Assembly: GCA_025963635.1 (NCBI GenBank) | Contig: JAOQAK010000021.1 | Location: 1 to 64,000, forward strand | Direction of reading: 5' to 3' | Length of the DNA stretch: 64,000 bases | Source of the DNA: Ferruginibacter sp. | GTDB taxonomy: Bacteria; Bacteroidota; Bacteroidia; Chitinophagales; Chitinophagaceae | Shown here: one piece after another, positions 17,001 through 25,740 of the stretch | Layout of the letters: every line of letters begins with the position of its first letter | How positions within the stretch are numbered: the stretch's first letter is position 1 | Made by a program: the position numbers and the translations under genes | Notes under the pieces: model-generated | What the model saw: only the letters and a program-made list of their open reading frames with translations | What the model was told of the DNA's origin: nothing | Database searches by the model: none

Positions 17001-17696
17001 TTAGAGAATATTCAACTTTTTGTTCAAAGTGTTGCGATAAGCATCTGCCACGGGAACGGTCTTATTATTAATTACAATAGTACCTTCTTCAATTTTTTCT
17101 ATTTTATTAAGGGCTACAATGTAGGAACGGTGTACCCGAAGGAATTTATTAGGGGGTAATTTATCTTCTACATTCTTCAGGGTAGTATGTATAGCATGGA
17201 ACTTTTGTAGGGTAAATACTTTTACATAGTCACCCATTGCTTCCATAAAATGGATATCCTCTATCAACAATCGCTTTAGTATGCCATTATCCCTAATAAA
17301 CACAAATTCTTTTTCTTCCACTGAAACATCTACTTTATTGCTGTTGTAAATTTCCCTGGCCTTTTCCACAGCTTGCAAAAAACGAGGTGCTGTAACGGGC
17401 TTTACAATATAATCTGCCACATTCAATTCAAATGCATCTACCGCATATTCCTTTTTAGAAGTCGTAAAAATAATGACGGGTTTTTTATCCCCCAGGTGAC
17501 GGGTAAGTTCAAGACCGGTCATTTCAGGCATCTCTATATCGAGGAATAATATATCGACCGATTTCGCCTGCAGGAGGTTATAAGCCTCCATTGCATCGGC
17601 ACATTCCCCAACAACGGTTAAGTCCGTTACTTTCAAAATTAACTGATTCATGGCCGTACGTGCCATTTTATTGTCATCAATGATAAGACAATCCAT
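17001..17696 (-). CDS. LytTR-family response regulator
   Basis: 231 aa. A receiver domain occupies about residues 1-120, with the acidic pair D7/D8, phospho-acceptor D53 (LFLDIEMPE), T/S in FTTS and K in VKPV. A LytTR DNA-binding domain occupies about 130-231, with the typical FIRDNG, IHFMEAMGDYVKVF and FLRVHRSYIVALNKI. Proteins of this family bind two direct repeats about 21 bp apart as dimers. No LytS-type kinase lies next to it. The nearest kinase is the hybrid kinase at 13536-15746. Its domain type matches the repeat geometry of the element found ten times in 2-17 kb, making it a candidate regulator of that set; this link is inference. Confidence 0.93.
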   Translation of the reverse strand: MDCLIIDDNKMARTAMNQLILKVTDLTVVGECADAMEAYNLLQAKSVDILFLDIEMPEMTGLELTRHLGDKKPVIIFTTSKKEYAVDAFELNVADYIVKPVTAPRFLQAVEKAREIYNSNKVDVSVEEKEFVFIRDNGILKRLLIEDIHFMEAMGDYVKVFTLQKFHAIHTTLKNVEDKLPPNKFLRVHRSYIVALNKIEKIEEGTIVINNKTVPVADAYRNTLNKKLNIL

Positions 17697-18549
17697 GTAT
17701 TAAAATTAATACTTTTTGATGAATGTTTCCGGCCGTATTGACGGTAGGCTTACGCAGCGATGCGTACTATCCATTGCTACTTGCTCATAACCTGACAAAT
17801 CAGAAAATAGAAATATAGTGCCCGTTTTTTTTTAAATGAAATACTTATTAAATAATTATTGTTCTCCGAAAAATTTCCAATATAGCTTATTGAACCCGTT
17901 AGAAATTTGCATGAAAAATATATAATTAACCCAACTTTTCAGATAAAAAGAACATCGATAAATAATAATTTTTTGAGTTACCACACACAAAATTCAATTA
18001 CCGATGCTCCTCAGTAAAGGTTGTTCTTATGTGCGTAATTTGCTGCCTGGATACCTGAAACTACTGATCCTAAGTCTTCCATACTAAAGCTTTTTATGCA
18101 ACAAATCTGAATGTCTTCCATCCTTGTCTCTGTTATCCATAAAAAAGTACGCAATTCAAACGGTTATAAAAAGGCATCTAATTCTTCAAACAAAATAATT
18201 CAAAGTTTGACGCAATGGAAATACTATTTTCGCGCTAGTATATTCGGGTAACATGCAATCAGCTACTACTATTTCGATAATTCTACGCCAATATGTTTTG
18301 GTAAAAGAATTCACATGTTATCTCGTGAAAATACGAAATTTCAAAGTGGCGTATTATCCGAACGGATTTATCGCAATTGTCATTCGAAGATTTTAAAAGG
18401 GGTGATAGTCGCAAATTAAGCTTATTGCCAGGTAGAAATAAACTGTGCAATTATACGAGAATATAATACTTAGCTGGTGCGAGAAACTATCATTGGCAAC
18501 CATGTGAGTATGGATTGATGATGAATTACACGATAATCCGAAAATTGGG
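17697..18549. other. Long spacer without recognisable gene
   Basis: About 850 bp, AT-rich, with no convincing coding frame on either strand. I saw no tRNA, repeat or terminator. It may hold eroded sequence belonging to the decayed patch on its right. Confidence 0.5.
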
Positions 18550-18599
18550 TTGCCTACCTCATACCTTTACACTCTGGGTGGCTGGGGATGTTTGACTGG

Positions 18600-18869
18600 T
18601 CCCAATACGTTAGTTCAAGCTATGCCCTTTAGGGGCAAGGCTTTAGCTTCTACAAATCTAACCTACATTAGGGTATGGAAAACATACGAAAAGGCAGTCA
18701 TAGTATCCATCAATTGCATGTGCATTTGGTGTGGAGTACCAAATACCGTTACGAAGTGCTACGTGGCGATATCCAAATTCGCTGTCGAGATTTAATTCGG
18801 CAAACCTGCGACAGTTTGGTCAATGGTAAATCACTAGTACCAAAAAAACCAGACTCGCCAATAGGATAA
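18600..18869 (+). mobile_element. IS200/IS605-type insertion sequence remnant (left end and truncated TnpA)
   Basis: ATG 18675 opens a 64-codon frame whose first ~45 residues are the N-terminus of a Y1-type IS200 TnpA (the segment HSIHQLHVHLVWSTKYRYEV includes the HxH metal motif). After RQTCD (about 18808) the similarity stops and the frame ends with unrelated residues, so the catalytic tyrosine region is gone. Upstream, GCCCTTTAGGGGC (18624-18636) is the short imperfect hairpin typical of an IS200 left end. No right end was found. Confidence 0.8.
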
Positions 18870-19086
18870 GGTGGTAATATAAGCCGATGCCACACCTCAA
18901 GCTATAATGCGGTTAATTTTGACACCTTGCTGGAAGATATTCGTGGATGCAGAATCAATGGTTAATGGTTAATAATAAAAAGGCGGGATGGAGCCTGGCG
19001 CCTCTACGGCCTGGGCACATGTAGCTAGAGTAGTTGAATGTTTCGGTCTATAAATTAATACTCTGCTTCCAATACTTGAGAGTTAA

Positions 19087-19533
19087 TCATTTCTTTGTTT
19101 CAGAAAGTGCAATATTATATGCTTTTATATTCCTTAAAACTTCTGCAACCCTTCCGTTGTATAACGCAAAATGGGCTTTAGGGATGGGATGTTCTGCTAC
19201 TTCAATGTGAAGGTGCGGGCTCTTTTTATAAATTGAATGAGGTGTATCGTTCGGTTCACTTGTATCACAGTGAAGAAGTATATATTCAAACTCTTTTAGA
19301 TCATTGTTGTAGGTATACAAATGAAAATAAGATTTGTCCAAAAAATATCTATCATTTCCCATTGGCCGCCAAATTTCAAAATAGTATGCATTAATAATAT
19401 CCAAATTTGTTTGAAATCTCCAATCTCTAAAATTATTTCCATTTTCTATACCGTCCGATATCCCAAATATCAAACTGGTGGCAATGGGTGTGGGTTTGCG
19501 TTTTATTCGTGAACTGGAGCAAGGAAAAACCAC
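19087..19533 (-). CDS. Uncharacterised protein, 5' end probably replaced
   Basis: The frame is 148 codons. The C-terminal ~120 residues look like a real protein (ILLHCDTSEPND, SPHLHIEVAEHPIPKAHF), with several histidines. The first ~25 codons are the antisense of the hipB remnant (from about 19480), so the true N-terminus appears to have been lost at a junction near 19,480. I do not recognise the family. Confidence 0.45.
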   Translation of the reverse strand: MVFPCSSSRIKRKPTPIATSLIFGISDGIENGNNFRDWRFQTNLDIINAYYFEIWRPMGNDRYFLDKSYFHLYTYNNDLKEFEYILLHCDTSEPNDTPHSIYKKSPHLHIEVAEHPIPKAHFALYNGRVAEVLRNIKAYNIALSETKK

Positions 19534-19804
19534 TTTGAAAATGGATAAGGTGAATCAGGTGCTGGAACTTTTTGGCTATCAACTTAGGCCGGGTAAAGAA
19601 TTGGATCCGTATACCATCTACAGGAGCCATGTTAACAGACCAGTCAAGATATATTTAAGAGATAAGCGTTTACTATTTGGAATTATTTTACGGGCAATAA
19701 GAGAAAACAATGAAATAAAAGCATGGGATTTTGTTAGCAATAATAATGCAATCGCATATGAACAAAAGGGGAAAGGATTGATCACCGTGATATTGAGCGA
19801 ATAG
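19478..19804 (+). pseudogene. hipB: hipB-type antitoxin remnant, N-terminus missing
   Basis: The frame opens at GTG 19478 and soon reads GVGLRFIRELEQGK, the recognition-helix end of the XRE DNA-binding domain of Bacteroidota HipB proteins. The first ~30 residues of that domain (helices 1-2, usually ending LTQ.ELA) are absent. A C-terminal extension of about 60 residues (KIYLRDKRLLFGI...GLITVILSE) follows. Without a complete helix-turn-helix it is unlikely to bind DNA. It lies 15 bp upstream of the broken hipA pair. Confidence 0.7.
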
Positions 19805-19819
19805 AAAACATTTAAAATT

Positions 19820-20151
19820 ATGCGAAGATCCGGAAAGGTATATTTTAAAGAAAAACTGGCGGGAACAGTCTGGCAGGACGAAAATGGATACGGATTTATT
19901 TATAATCCCCTGTACCTTGGCCAGAATGATGCTGTGCCTGTTAGCCTTACGCCGCGGCTGCAGGAAAAAGCCTACGAGAGTAATACGATGATGGCTTTTT
20001 TTGATGGCCTGATACCGCAAGGATGGTTGCTGAATATTGCCGTGAAAACTGGAAACTGCATGAAAGGGATAGGATGGGCTTGCTATTAACCGTATGTAAG
20101 GATTGCATAGGTGCTGTAAGTATAATTGGTAACGAAGATCAAAATAATTGA
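19820..20151 (+). pseudogene. hipA: HipA N-terminal subunit, frameshifted
   Basis: The start MRRSGKVYFKEKLAGTVWQ and the segment FFDGLIPQGWLL are the N-1 domain of HipA kinases, which in Bacteroidota is often a separate small protein. After LLNIA (about 20,040) the frame shifts: the uninterrupted frame stops at 20089. Another frame continues with ENWKLHERDRMGLLL and CKDCIGAVSI to TGA at 20149-20151. That stop overlaps the ATG of the next part as TGATG, showing the original coupled arrangement. Confidence 0.8.
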
Positions 20152-21051
20152 TGAAAGAGCAGAACTGCTTATATTGTTATTTGCCACTGGCTACAGGTGA
20201 AACAGATTTTCATGCAAAATGCTGCAGGCGTTTTTTTGGTGTTTCTATTCCACCGCTTTTTTATTATACCAACCAGGAAATGCAGGAGCTTGCCCGGGAG
20301 ATCGTACTACGGAGTGTGGCAGTAACGGGTGTTCAACCAAAGCTTTCGCTTACGCTTAATACGGATCCCAGGGATCCAAAAAACAGCCGGTTCACTATCG
20401 TTGCATTGTGGGGAGATTATATTCTTAAACCTCCTACGAAAGAGTTTCCAAGCTTGCAGGAGAATGAAGACCTTACCATGCATCTGGCTCAATTGTATAA
20501 GACTAAAACAGCTGAACATAGTTTGATCAGGTTAAAGAGTGGGGAACTTGCATATATCACCAAAAGATTCGACCGCCACCAGGGAACTAAACTTGCAGTG
20601 GAGGACATGTGCCAGCTTACTGAAACCTTAACAGAGGATAAATACAAGAGCTCAATGGAAAGGGTTGGAAGAAAAATAAGGGAATTCTCTTCCGTACCGG
20701 GACTCGATAAGGTTAATTTTCAGCCTGTTAACCGATCCATCCGGCATAACAACTTTAGCTCCGGCTTACGATTTGTTATGTACAAAATTGGCATTGCCGG
20801 AAGACAAAGAGGAATCTGCATTGACCATTAACGCAAAAAAACATAAAATCAAAAGAAGTGATTTTGACAAGTTTGGAGAAAATCTTAAAATTCATTCACG
20901 GTCCATTGCGCATAGTTATGCAAGGTTAAAGCCATGGCAGGAAAAAGCGAATGATTTTATTATGCATTCATTTCTACCGGCGGAAATGAAATCCGGATAT
21001 AAAAAGATTATCCAGTTTAATATGAATAAACTTGGGATCGGCCTGCTTTAA
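20151..21051 (+). pseudogene. hipA: HipA kinase subunit, catalytic loop deleted and frameshifted
   Basis: The N-terminal half is intact: a zinc-finger-like CLYC...HAKCC start, the Gly-rich loop AVTGVQPKLSL, and the kinase-lobe motif YITKRFDRH. After VPGLDKVNF (about 20,720) the frame is lost. The second half resumes in another frame with LAPAYDLLCTKLALPEDKEE and runs to the stop at 21051. The ~30 residues that should lie between, holding the catalytic Asp and metal-binding Asn (family motif N.D.H.KN), are missing. The kinase that phosphorylates a tRNA synthetase in known HipA systems would therefore be inactive. Confidence 0.82.
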
Positions 21052-21280
21052 GTGTCTCTCTGCCTCCTATCATTCACCTCATACCTGGAATTGAATTTGT
21101 TTAATACCCAACAACTTTTACCGTCCGGATGTTTTAAAAGTGGTTGGCAATTCGCTCACTTTTGTCTGCCGGAAGTTATACGTAAATCAAAATTACACAT
21201 GCCGTGCATTTGTTTTGACTCACCGTTTTACTCACCAGCAATTTGATTTAGTTTGTATTTGTTTGATATGGAATGTGGAT

Positions 21281-21308
21281 AAAAAAAACCGCAAACCAAG
21301 GTTTGCGG
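21281..21308 (-). terminator. Terminator of tRNA-Pro
   Basis: Perfect 9-bp stem CCGCAAACC/GGTTTGCGG with a 2-base centre, followed on the minus strand by eight T. It lies about 30 bp beyond the 3' end of tRNA-Pro. Confidence 0.88.
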
Positions 21309-21338
21309 GCATTTAGTGTGTTTTGATACAGCGACCTG

Positions 21339-21412
21339 TCGGGATGACAAGATTCGAACTTGCGACCCCACGCCCCCCAGACGTGTGCGCTACCGGGCTG
21401 CGCTACATCCCG
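21339..21412 (-). tRNA. tRNA-Pro (anticodon GGG)
   Basis: 74-nt cloverleaf on the minus strand. The acceptor stem CGGGATG pairs with CATCCCG, with discriminator A. D arm GCGC...GCGC, anticodon stem CACGT/GCGTG with loop CTGGGGG (anticodon GGG), and TΨC arm GCAAG-TTCGAAT-CTTGT. CCA is not encoded. Its 3' end faces the decayed IS/hip patch. Confidence 0.95.
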
Positions 21413-21522
21413 AAAAACTAAATTTAGTCCTACCCTATATTAGGTGAGGGACGGCAAAAGTAATTGAAATTTTCAATTTTAAAAAGAACAACATCATGTA
21501 ACTTAGCGCAACTTTTTAATTC

Positions 21523-22809
21523 ATGAGGGTTTTAATCAAACAGGCCATTGTCGTTAGCGCAGATTCTCCATTTAACGGGCAAACGAAAGACATATTTATC
21601 GAGGATGGAATGATTGCCTCAATTGCCGATAATATTACAGAAAATTACGATCAGCTAATTCAGCACAAAGGCTTACATGTTAGTATCGGATGGATGGATT
21701 CCTTCGCTAATTTTTGCGATCCCGGATTTGAATACCGTGAAAGTTTTGAAACTGGCGCTGCCGCAGCTGCTGCAGGAGGCTTCACGGATATAATGATTAT
21801 TCCCAATACCAGTCCCGCAATATATACTAAGTCGCAGGTGGAATACGTGGTTCAAAAATCTTCCCTCACAGGCGTTACTATTCACCCCATCGGCGCAGTA
21901 ACAAAAAATGCCGGCGGGAAGGAACTGGCTGAAATGTACGATATGGCCAATTCGGGTGCTATTGCTTTTAGCGATGGTCTGCAATCAATCCAGGATGGCG
22001 GCTTGCTGTTAAAAGCACTCTTGTATTTAAAAACGATCGGAGCCACTGTGATCCAGTTACCAGATGATAAAAGCATTGGCAGCAATGGTTTGATGAATGA
22101 AGGAATTATCTCCACCCAATTAGGACTTCCGGGCAAACCTGCCATGTCGGAGGAATTAATGGTTGCCCGGGATATCAAACTCGCTAACTACGCGGAAGGT
22201 CGCTTACATTTCACCGGTATTTCATCCGCTAAAAGCCTTGATTATATAAAAGAGGCCAAGACCTCGGGAATCAATATCACCTGCTCCGTTACTCCTTATC
22301 ATTTGTATTTTTGTGATGAAGACCTGCAGCAATATGATACCAATTTAAAAGTGAACCCTCCTTTAAGAACCGGTGCAGACCGTGAGGCTTTGCTGGAGGG
22401 TTTACTGGACGGAACCATTGACTTTATCGCTTCACATCACAACCCGCAGAACTACGATAATAAAGTATGTGAATTTGAATATGCAAAAAATGGCATGATT
22501 GGTCTTGAAAGTTTATTTGGTGTGCTTGGCTCAGTGATAAATAATGCAAAGAATTTGCCCGTGAATGACTGGCCGATAGAAAAGCTGATCTACTGCCTTA
22601 GCATCGCTCCAAGAAAACTTTTCGGTATTACTGTTCCTGAATTAAAGGAAGGAGCAAAGGCTACACTTACCCTGTTTGATCCTGCAGCTGAATATATTTT
22701 TGATGAAAAATATATCCGTTCTAAATCTAAAAATTCAGCTTTTGTTGGCAAACAATTGAAAGGAAAAGTAATTGGCATTGTTAATGGCAACAAAATTCAT
22801 TTAAATTAA
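21523..22809 (+). CDS. Dihydroorotase-like protein lacking metal ligands
   Basis: 428 aa with the amidohydrolase plan of dihydroorotase: a beta-sandwich N-terminus (IKQAIVVSADSPF...DIFIEDGMI), a TIM barrel, and a late KEGAKATLTLFDP. The first metal motif, normally D-HxH in PG.ID.H.H, reads MDSFANFCDPG (D59-S60-F61-A62-N63), with no histidines. The catalytic Asp motif, normally (T/S)DHAPH, reads ASHHNPQ. It is therefore a pseudo-dihydroorotase, probably without DHOase activity. Catalytically dead homologues are known as partners of aspartate transcarbamoylase in other bacteria. Its stop overlaps the DUF4199 start. Confidence 0.85.
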   Translation: MRVLIKQAIVVSADSPFNGQTKDIFIEDGMIASIADNITENYDQLIQHKGLHVSIGWMDSFANFCDPGFEYRESFETGAAAAAAGGFTDIMIIPNTSPAIYTKSQVEYVVQKSSLTGVTIHPIGAVTKNAGGKELAEMYDMANSGAIAFSDGLQSIQDGGLLLKALLYLKTIGATVIQLPDDKSIGSNGLMNEGIISTQLGLPGKPAMSEELMVARDIKLANYAEGRLHFTGISSAKSLDYIKEAKTSGINITCSVTPYHLYFCDEDLQQYDTNLKVNPPLRTGADREALLEGLLDGTIDFIASHHNPQNYDNKVCEFEYAKNGMIGLESLFGVLGSVINNAKNLPVNDWPIEKLIYCLSIAPRKLFGITVPELKEGAKATLTLFDPAAEYIFDEKYIRSKSKNSAFVGKQLKGKVIGIVNGNKIHLN

Positions 22810-23312
22810 TGAACAAATTTTCGGCCACCCAAAAGGGATTGATTACCGGCGTCGCAATGCTATTGGTATCAGTTATTATTTATTATACAAAGGGCAATTT
22901 TGAGAACAAATTGCAATACATCACTTACTCGGTGTATGTGGCAGGAATTGTATGGACACTCGTGGAGTTTTCCAAATCAAATCACACGAGTAAATTCGGC
23001 GCATATTTTTCACAGGGATTTAAGTGCTTTATCGTTGTTACACTGCTGATGGTAATTTTTACAGCCGCTTTCCTATTGCTTCAACCACAGTTGAAAAATG
23101 AAATGGCGGTCATATATAAAGCCGAGCTGTTAAAAAATGGTAATTATACCATGCCGGAAATTGAGGATAAGATCAGTATGGCAAAGAAAAGCTTTTTCCC
23201 TTCCCTGGTAATGGGAGCAATATTTGGTTACCTTGTTATTGGCGCCATGGTAACCGCAATCACGGCCGGATTTTTATTGCAGAAAAACAAGCGCCAGGCT
23301 GAAGTACAGTGA
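22809..23312 (+). CDS. DUF4199 membrane protein
   Basis: 167 aa with four hydrophobic helices (about 10-26, 40-54, 72-92, 133-158) and a periplasmic-size loop between helices 3 and 4, the usual DUF4199 layout of Bacteroidota. Function unknown. The ATG overlaps the stop of the dihydroorotase-like gene by one base (TAATG), so the two are translationally coupled. Confidence 0.82.
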   Translation: MNKFSATQKGLITGVAMLLVSVIIYYTKGNFENKLQYITYSVYVAGIVWTLVEFSKSNHTSKFGAYFSQGFKCFIVVTLLMVIFTAAFLLLQPQLKNEMAVIYKAELLKNGNYTMPEIEDKISMAKKSFFPSLVMGAIFGYLVIGAMVTAITAGFLLQKNKRQAEVQ

Positions 23313-23475
23313 GGCCTGGAAGTGTTGCCCAAAGATAATATGTACAAGGGTGCGACGCCTATGAAGCTTAATTGGAATTCAGATGCCGGGCCCATAATAT
23401 TTTTAATAAATTTCAAGGAAAAGTTCGTTCAATCATCTACCCTGGCAAATCCGGAATGCCGCCAATATTAAACTT

Positions 23476-24420
23476 ATGGATATATCAATTATAGTTCCGC
23501 TGTTGAATGAAGAAGAATCGTTGCCGGAACTGGTTGCGTGGATTGAGCGGGTAATGCTGGCCAATCATTTCAGCTATGAAGTGATTATGGTGGACGATGG
23601 CAGCCAGGATCAATCCTGGGAAGTGATTGAATCGCTTCGTAGCCAGAACCAACACATTAAAGGAATAAAATTTCAGCGCAATTATGGCAAAAGCGCCGCT
23701 TTGAATGAAGGCTTTAAGGCAGCGAAAGGTGATGTGGTGATTACGATGGATGCGGATATGCAGGACAGTCCTGATGAAATTCCGGGCCTTCGAAAAATGA
23801 TCGTGGAAGATGGGTTTGATATGGTGAGCGGTTGGAAAAAGAAACGCTACGACAACAAACTTACCAAGAACTTCCCTTCCAAATTATTCAATATTACTGC
23901 CAGCAAAACTACCGGCATTAAATTGCACGATTTTAATTGTGGCCTCAAAGCGTACAAAAATAAAATGGTGAAATGTATAGAGGTATATGGAGAAATGCAC
24001 CGCTACATTCCCGTGTTGGCTAAATGGGCGGGCTTTAATAAGATCGGCGAAAAAGTGGTGGAACATAGGGCAAGAAAATACGGCATAACCAAATTTGGCT
24101 GGACCCGTTTTGTAAATGGTTTTCTCGACCTTGCTTCCATCATGTTTATGGGGAAGTTCGGTAAAAAGCCGATGCATATTTTCGGTCTGTGGGGAACCAT
24201 TGTATTTTTCGTGGGGATGTGTATCTGGCTATATCTTTTTGCCGCGAAGATATTTTTCTCTCAATTTAATATGACAGACAGGCCGTTGTTTTATGTTGGC
24301 ATCATTTCTATCGTAATTGGTACACAGCTTTTTTTAGCCGGCTTCCTCGGTGAATTGATTGCCCGCAATTCGCATGACCGGAACAGTTATCTCATTGATA
24401 AAAAAACCGGCTTGAATTAA
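23476..24420 (+). CDS. Family 2 glycosyltransferase, polyprenyl-phosphate sugar transferase type
   Basis: 314 aa. A GT2 domain at about 1-220 has the nucleotide-binding start ISIIVPLLNEEESLPEL, VDDGSQD, and the metal-binding MDADMQDSPDE. Two membrane helices at the C-terminus (IFGLWGTIVFFVGMCIWLYLF and LFYVGIISIVIGTQLFLAGFL) follow, the layout of DPM1/GtrB-like enzymes. These load a sugar from a nucleotide donor onto a lipid phosphate at the inner membrane. It precedes a GT4 gene by 2 bp and the heptose genes, so a role in surface glycan assembly is likely. Confidence 0.9.
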   Translation: MDISIIVPLLNEEESLPELVAWIERVMLANHFSYEVIMVDDGSQDQSWEVIESLRSQNQHIKGIKFQRNYGKSAALNEGFKAAKGDVVITMDADMQDSPDEIPGLRKMIVEDGFDMVSGWKKKRYDNKLTKNFPSKLFNITASKTTGIKLHDFNCGLKAYKNKMVKCIEVYGEMHRYIPVLAKWAGFNKIGEKVVEHRARKYGITKFGWTRFVNGFLDLASIMFMGKFGKKPMHIFGLWGTIVFFVGMCIWLYLFAAKIFFSQFNMTDRPLFYVGIISIVIGTQLFLAGFLGELIARNSHDRNSYLIDKKTGLN

Positions 24421-24422
24421 TC

Positions 24423-25610
24423 ATGCAAAATATCACTTCAAGCCTGCCACAGCCAGCACGCAAAAATATTATTCTCCTTGGTGTTGCTCATCCACTTCGT
24501 GGCGGCCTTGCATCATATAATGAACGGCTGGCAAGGGAATTCATCCAGCAGGGACATACTGTTAGCATTTATACTTTCTCGTTACAATATCCTGGTTTCC
24601 TGTTTCCGGGTACCACTCAGTTTTCTTCTGAGCCTGCACCCGCTGATCTTGACATCAGGGTGAAAATAAATTCCGTCAACCCGCTCAACTGGATCATTGT
24701 AGGCAATGAATTGAAAAAATTGCGGCCCGACATCATTGTTGTGAAGTACTGGATGCCATTCATGGGCCCATGCCTCGGCAGCATTGTACGTATTGTTAGA
24801 AAAAACAGGCACACAAAAATAATTTGCATTGCCGATAATATTATCCCGCATGAAAAACGGCTGGGTGATACTGTCTTTACAAAATATTTTGTGAAACCGG
24901 TGGATGCTTTTATTACGATGAGCGAAAAAGTATTAACTGATCTGAAACAATTTGCTCCGGGCAAACCGGCCCGGTTAGTAGCACATCCCTTGTTTGATAA
25001 TTTTGGAGAAAACATAAGTAAGGAAGCAGCAAGAGCGGAATTGAAAATTGGGAACGATGATTTGATTATTTTGTTTTTTGGCTTTATCAGGAAATACAAG
25101 GGATTGGACATGTTACTGGAAGCGATAAAATTATTGCATGAAGATGCCTTACATAGTTCTTTCCCAATGCCCAAACTACTGATTGCCGGTGAATTTTACG
25201 AGGATAGAAAAATTTATGATGAGCTAATGAAAACGCCGGGCATCAGGGAACATTTAATAATAAAGACCGATTTCATCCCCGACAGCGAAGTGAAGTATTT
25301 TTTGTGTGCAGCAGACCTGGTGGTTCAGCCTTACCGCAGTGCCACACAAAGCGGTGTAACTCCCCTCGCCTATCACTTCGAAAAACCCATGATAGTGACA
25401 AACGTGGGTGGCCTTCCAGACCTGGTACCGGATGGCAAAGTTGGGCTGGTAGCAGAACCCAACCCAGCTTCCATCGCTCAAAAAATTAAGGAATTTTACA
25501 AATTAGGCGAAGCCCACTTTTTACCAAATTTAATTGACGAAAAGAAAAAATATAGTTGGGATAAAATGGCATCAGCAGTTACTGAAATGGCATCGGGCCA
25601 GGATTTTTAA
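24423..25610 (+). CDS. Family 4 glycosyltransferase
   Basis: 395 aa, two Rossmann-like lobes. The N-terminal lobe has ILLGVAHPLRGGLASYNERL (the GG loop of GT-B enzymes). The C-terminal lobe has FFGFIRKYKGLDML and VVQPYRSATQSGVTPLAYHFEKP, the donor-binding region of GT4. It should transfer a sugar from a nucleotide donor during surface polysaccharide assembly. It starts 2 bp after the GT2 gene. Confidence 0.9.
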   Translation: MQNITSSLPQPARKNIILLGVAHPLRGGLASYNERLAREFIQQGHTVSIYTFSLQYPGFLFPGTTQFSSEPAPADLDIRVKINSVNPLNWIIVGNELKKLRPDIIVVKYWMPFMGPCLGSIVRIVRKNRHTKIICIADNIIPHEKRLGDTVFTKYFVKPVDAFITMSEKVLTDLKQFAPGKPARLVAHPLFDNFGENISKEAARAELKIGNDDLIILFFGFIRKYKGLDMLLEAIKLLHEDALHSSFPMPKLLIAGEFYEDRKIYDELMKTPGIREHLIIKTDFIPDSEVKYFLCAADLVVQPYRSATQSGVTPLAYHFEKPMIVTNVGGLPDLVPDGKVGLVAEPNPASIAQKIKEFYKLGEAHFLPNLIDEKKKYSWDKMASAVTEMASGQDF

Positions 25611-25740
25611 TTAATTTTTTAGAACTCCGTACTTGTTTTGAAATTCAATTTCTCCCATTTTCACATTTCCCAATTTTTACATTTTCACATTCGAATTAAC
25701 ATACCAGCACATTAGCTAATCAGCTAATTTTGTATTAATT

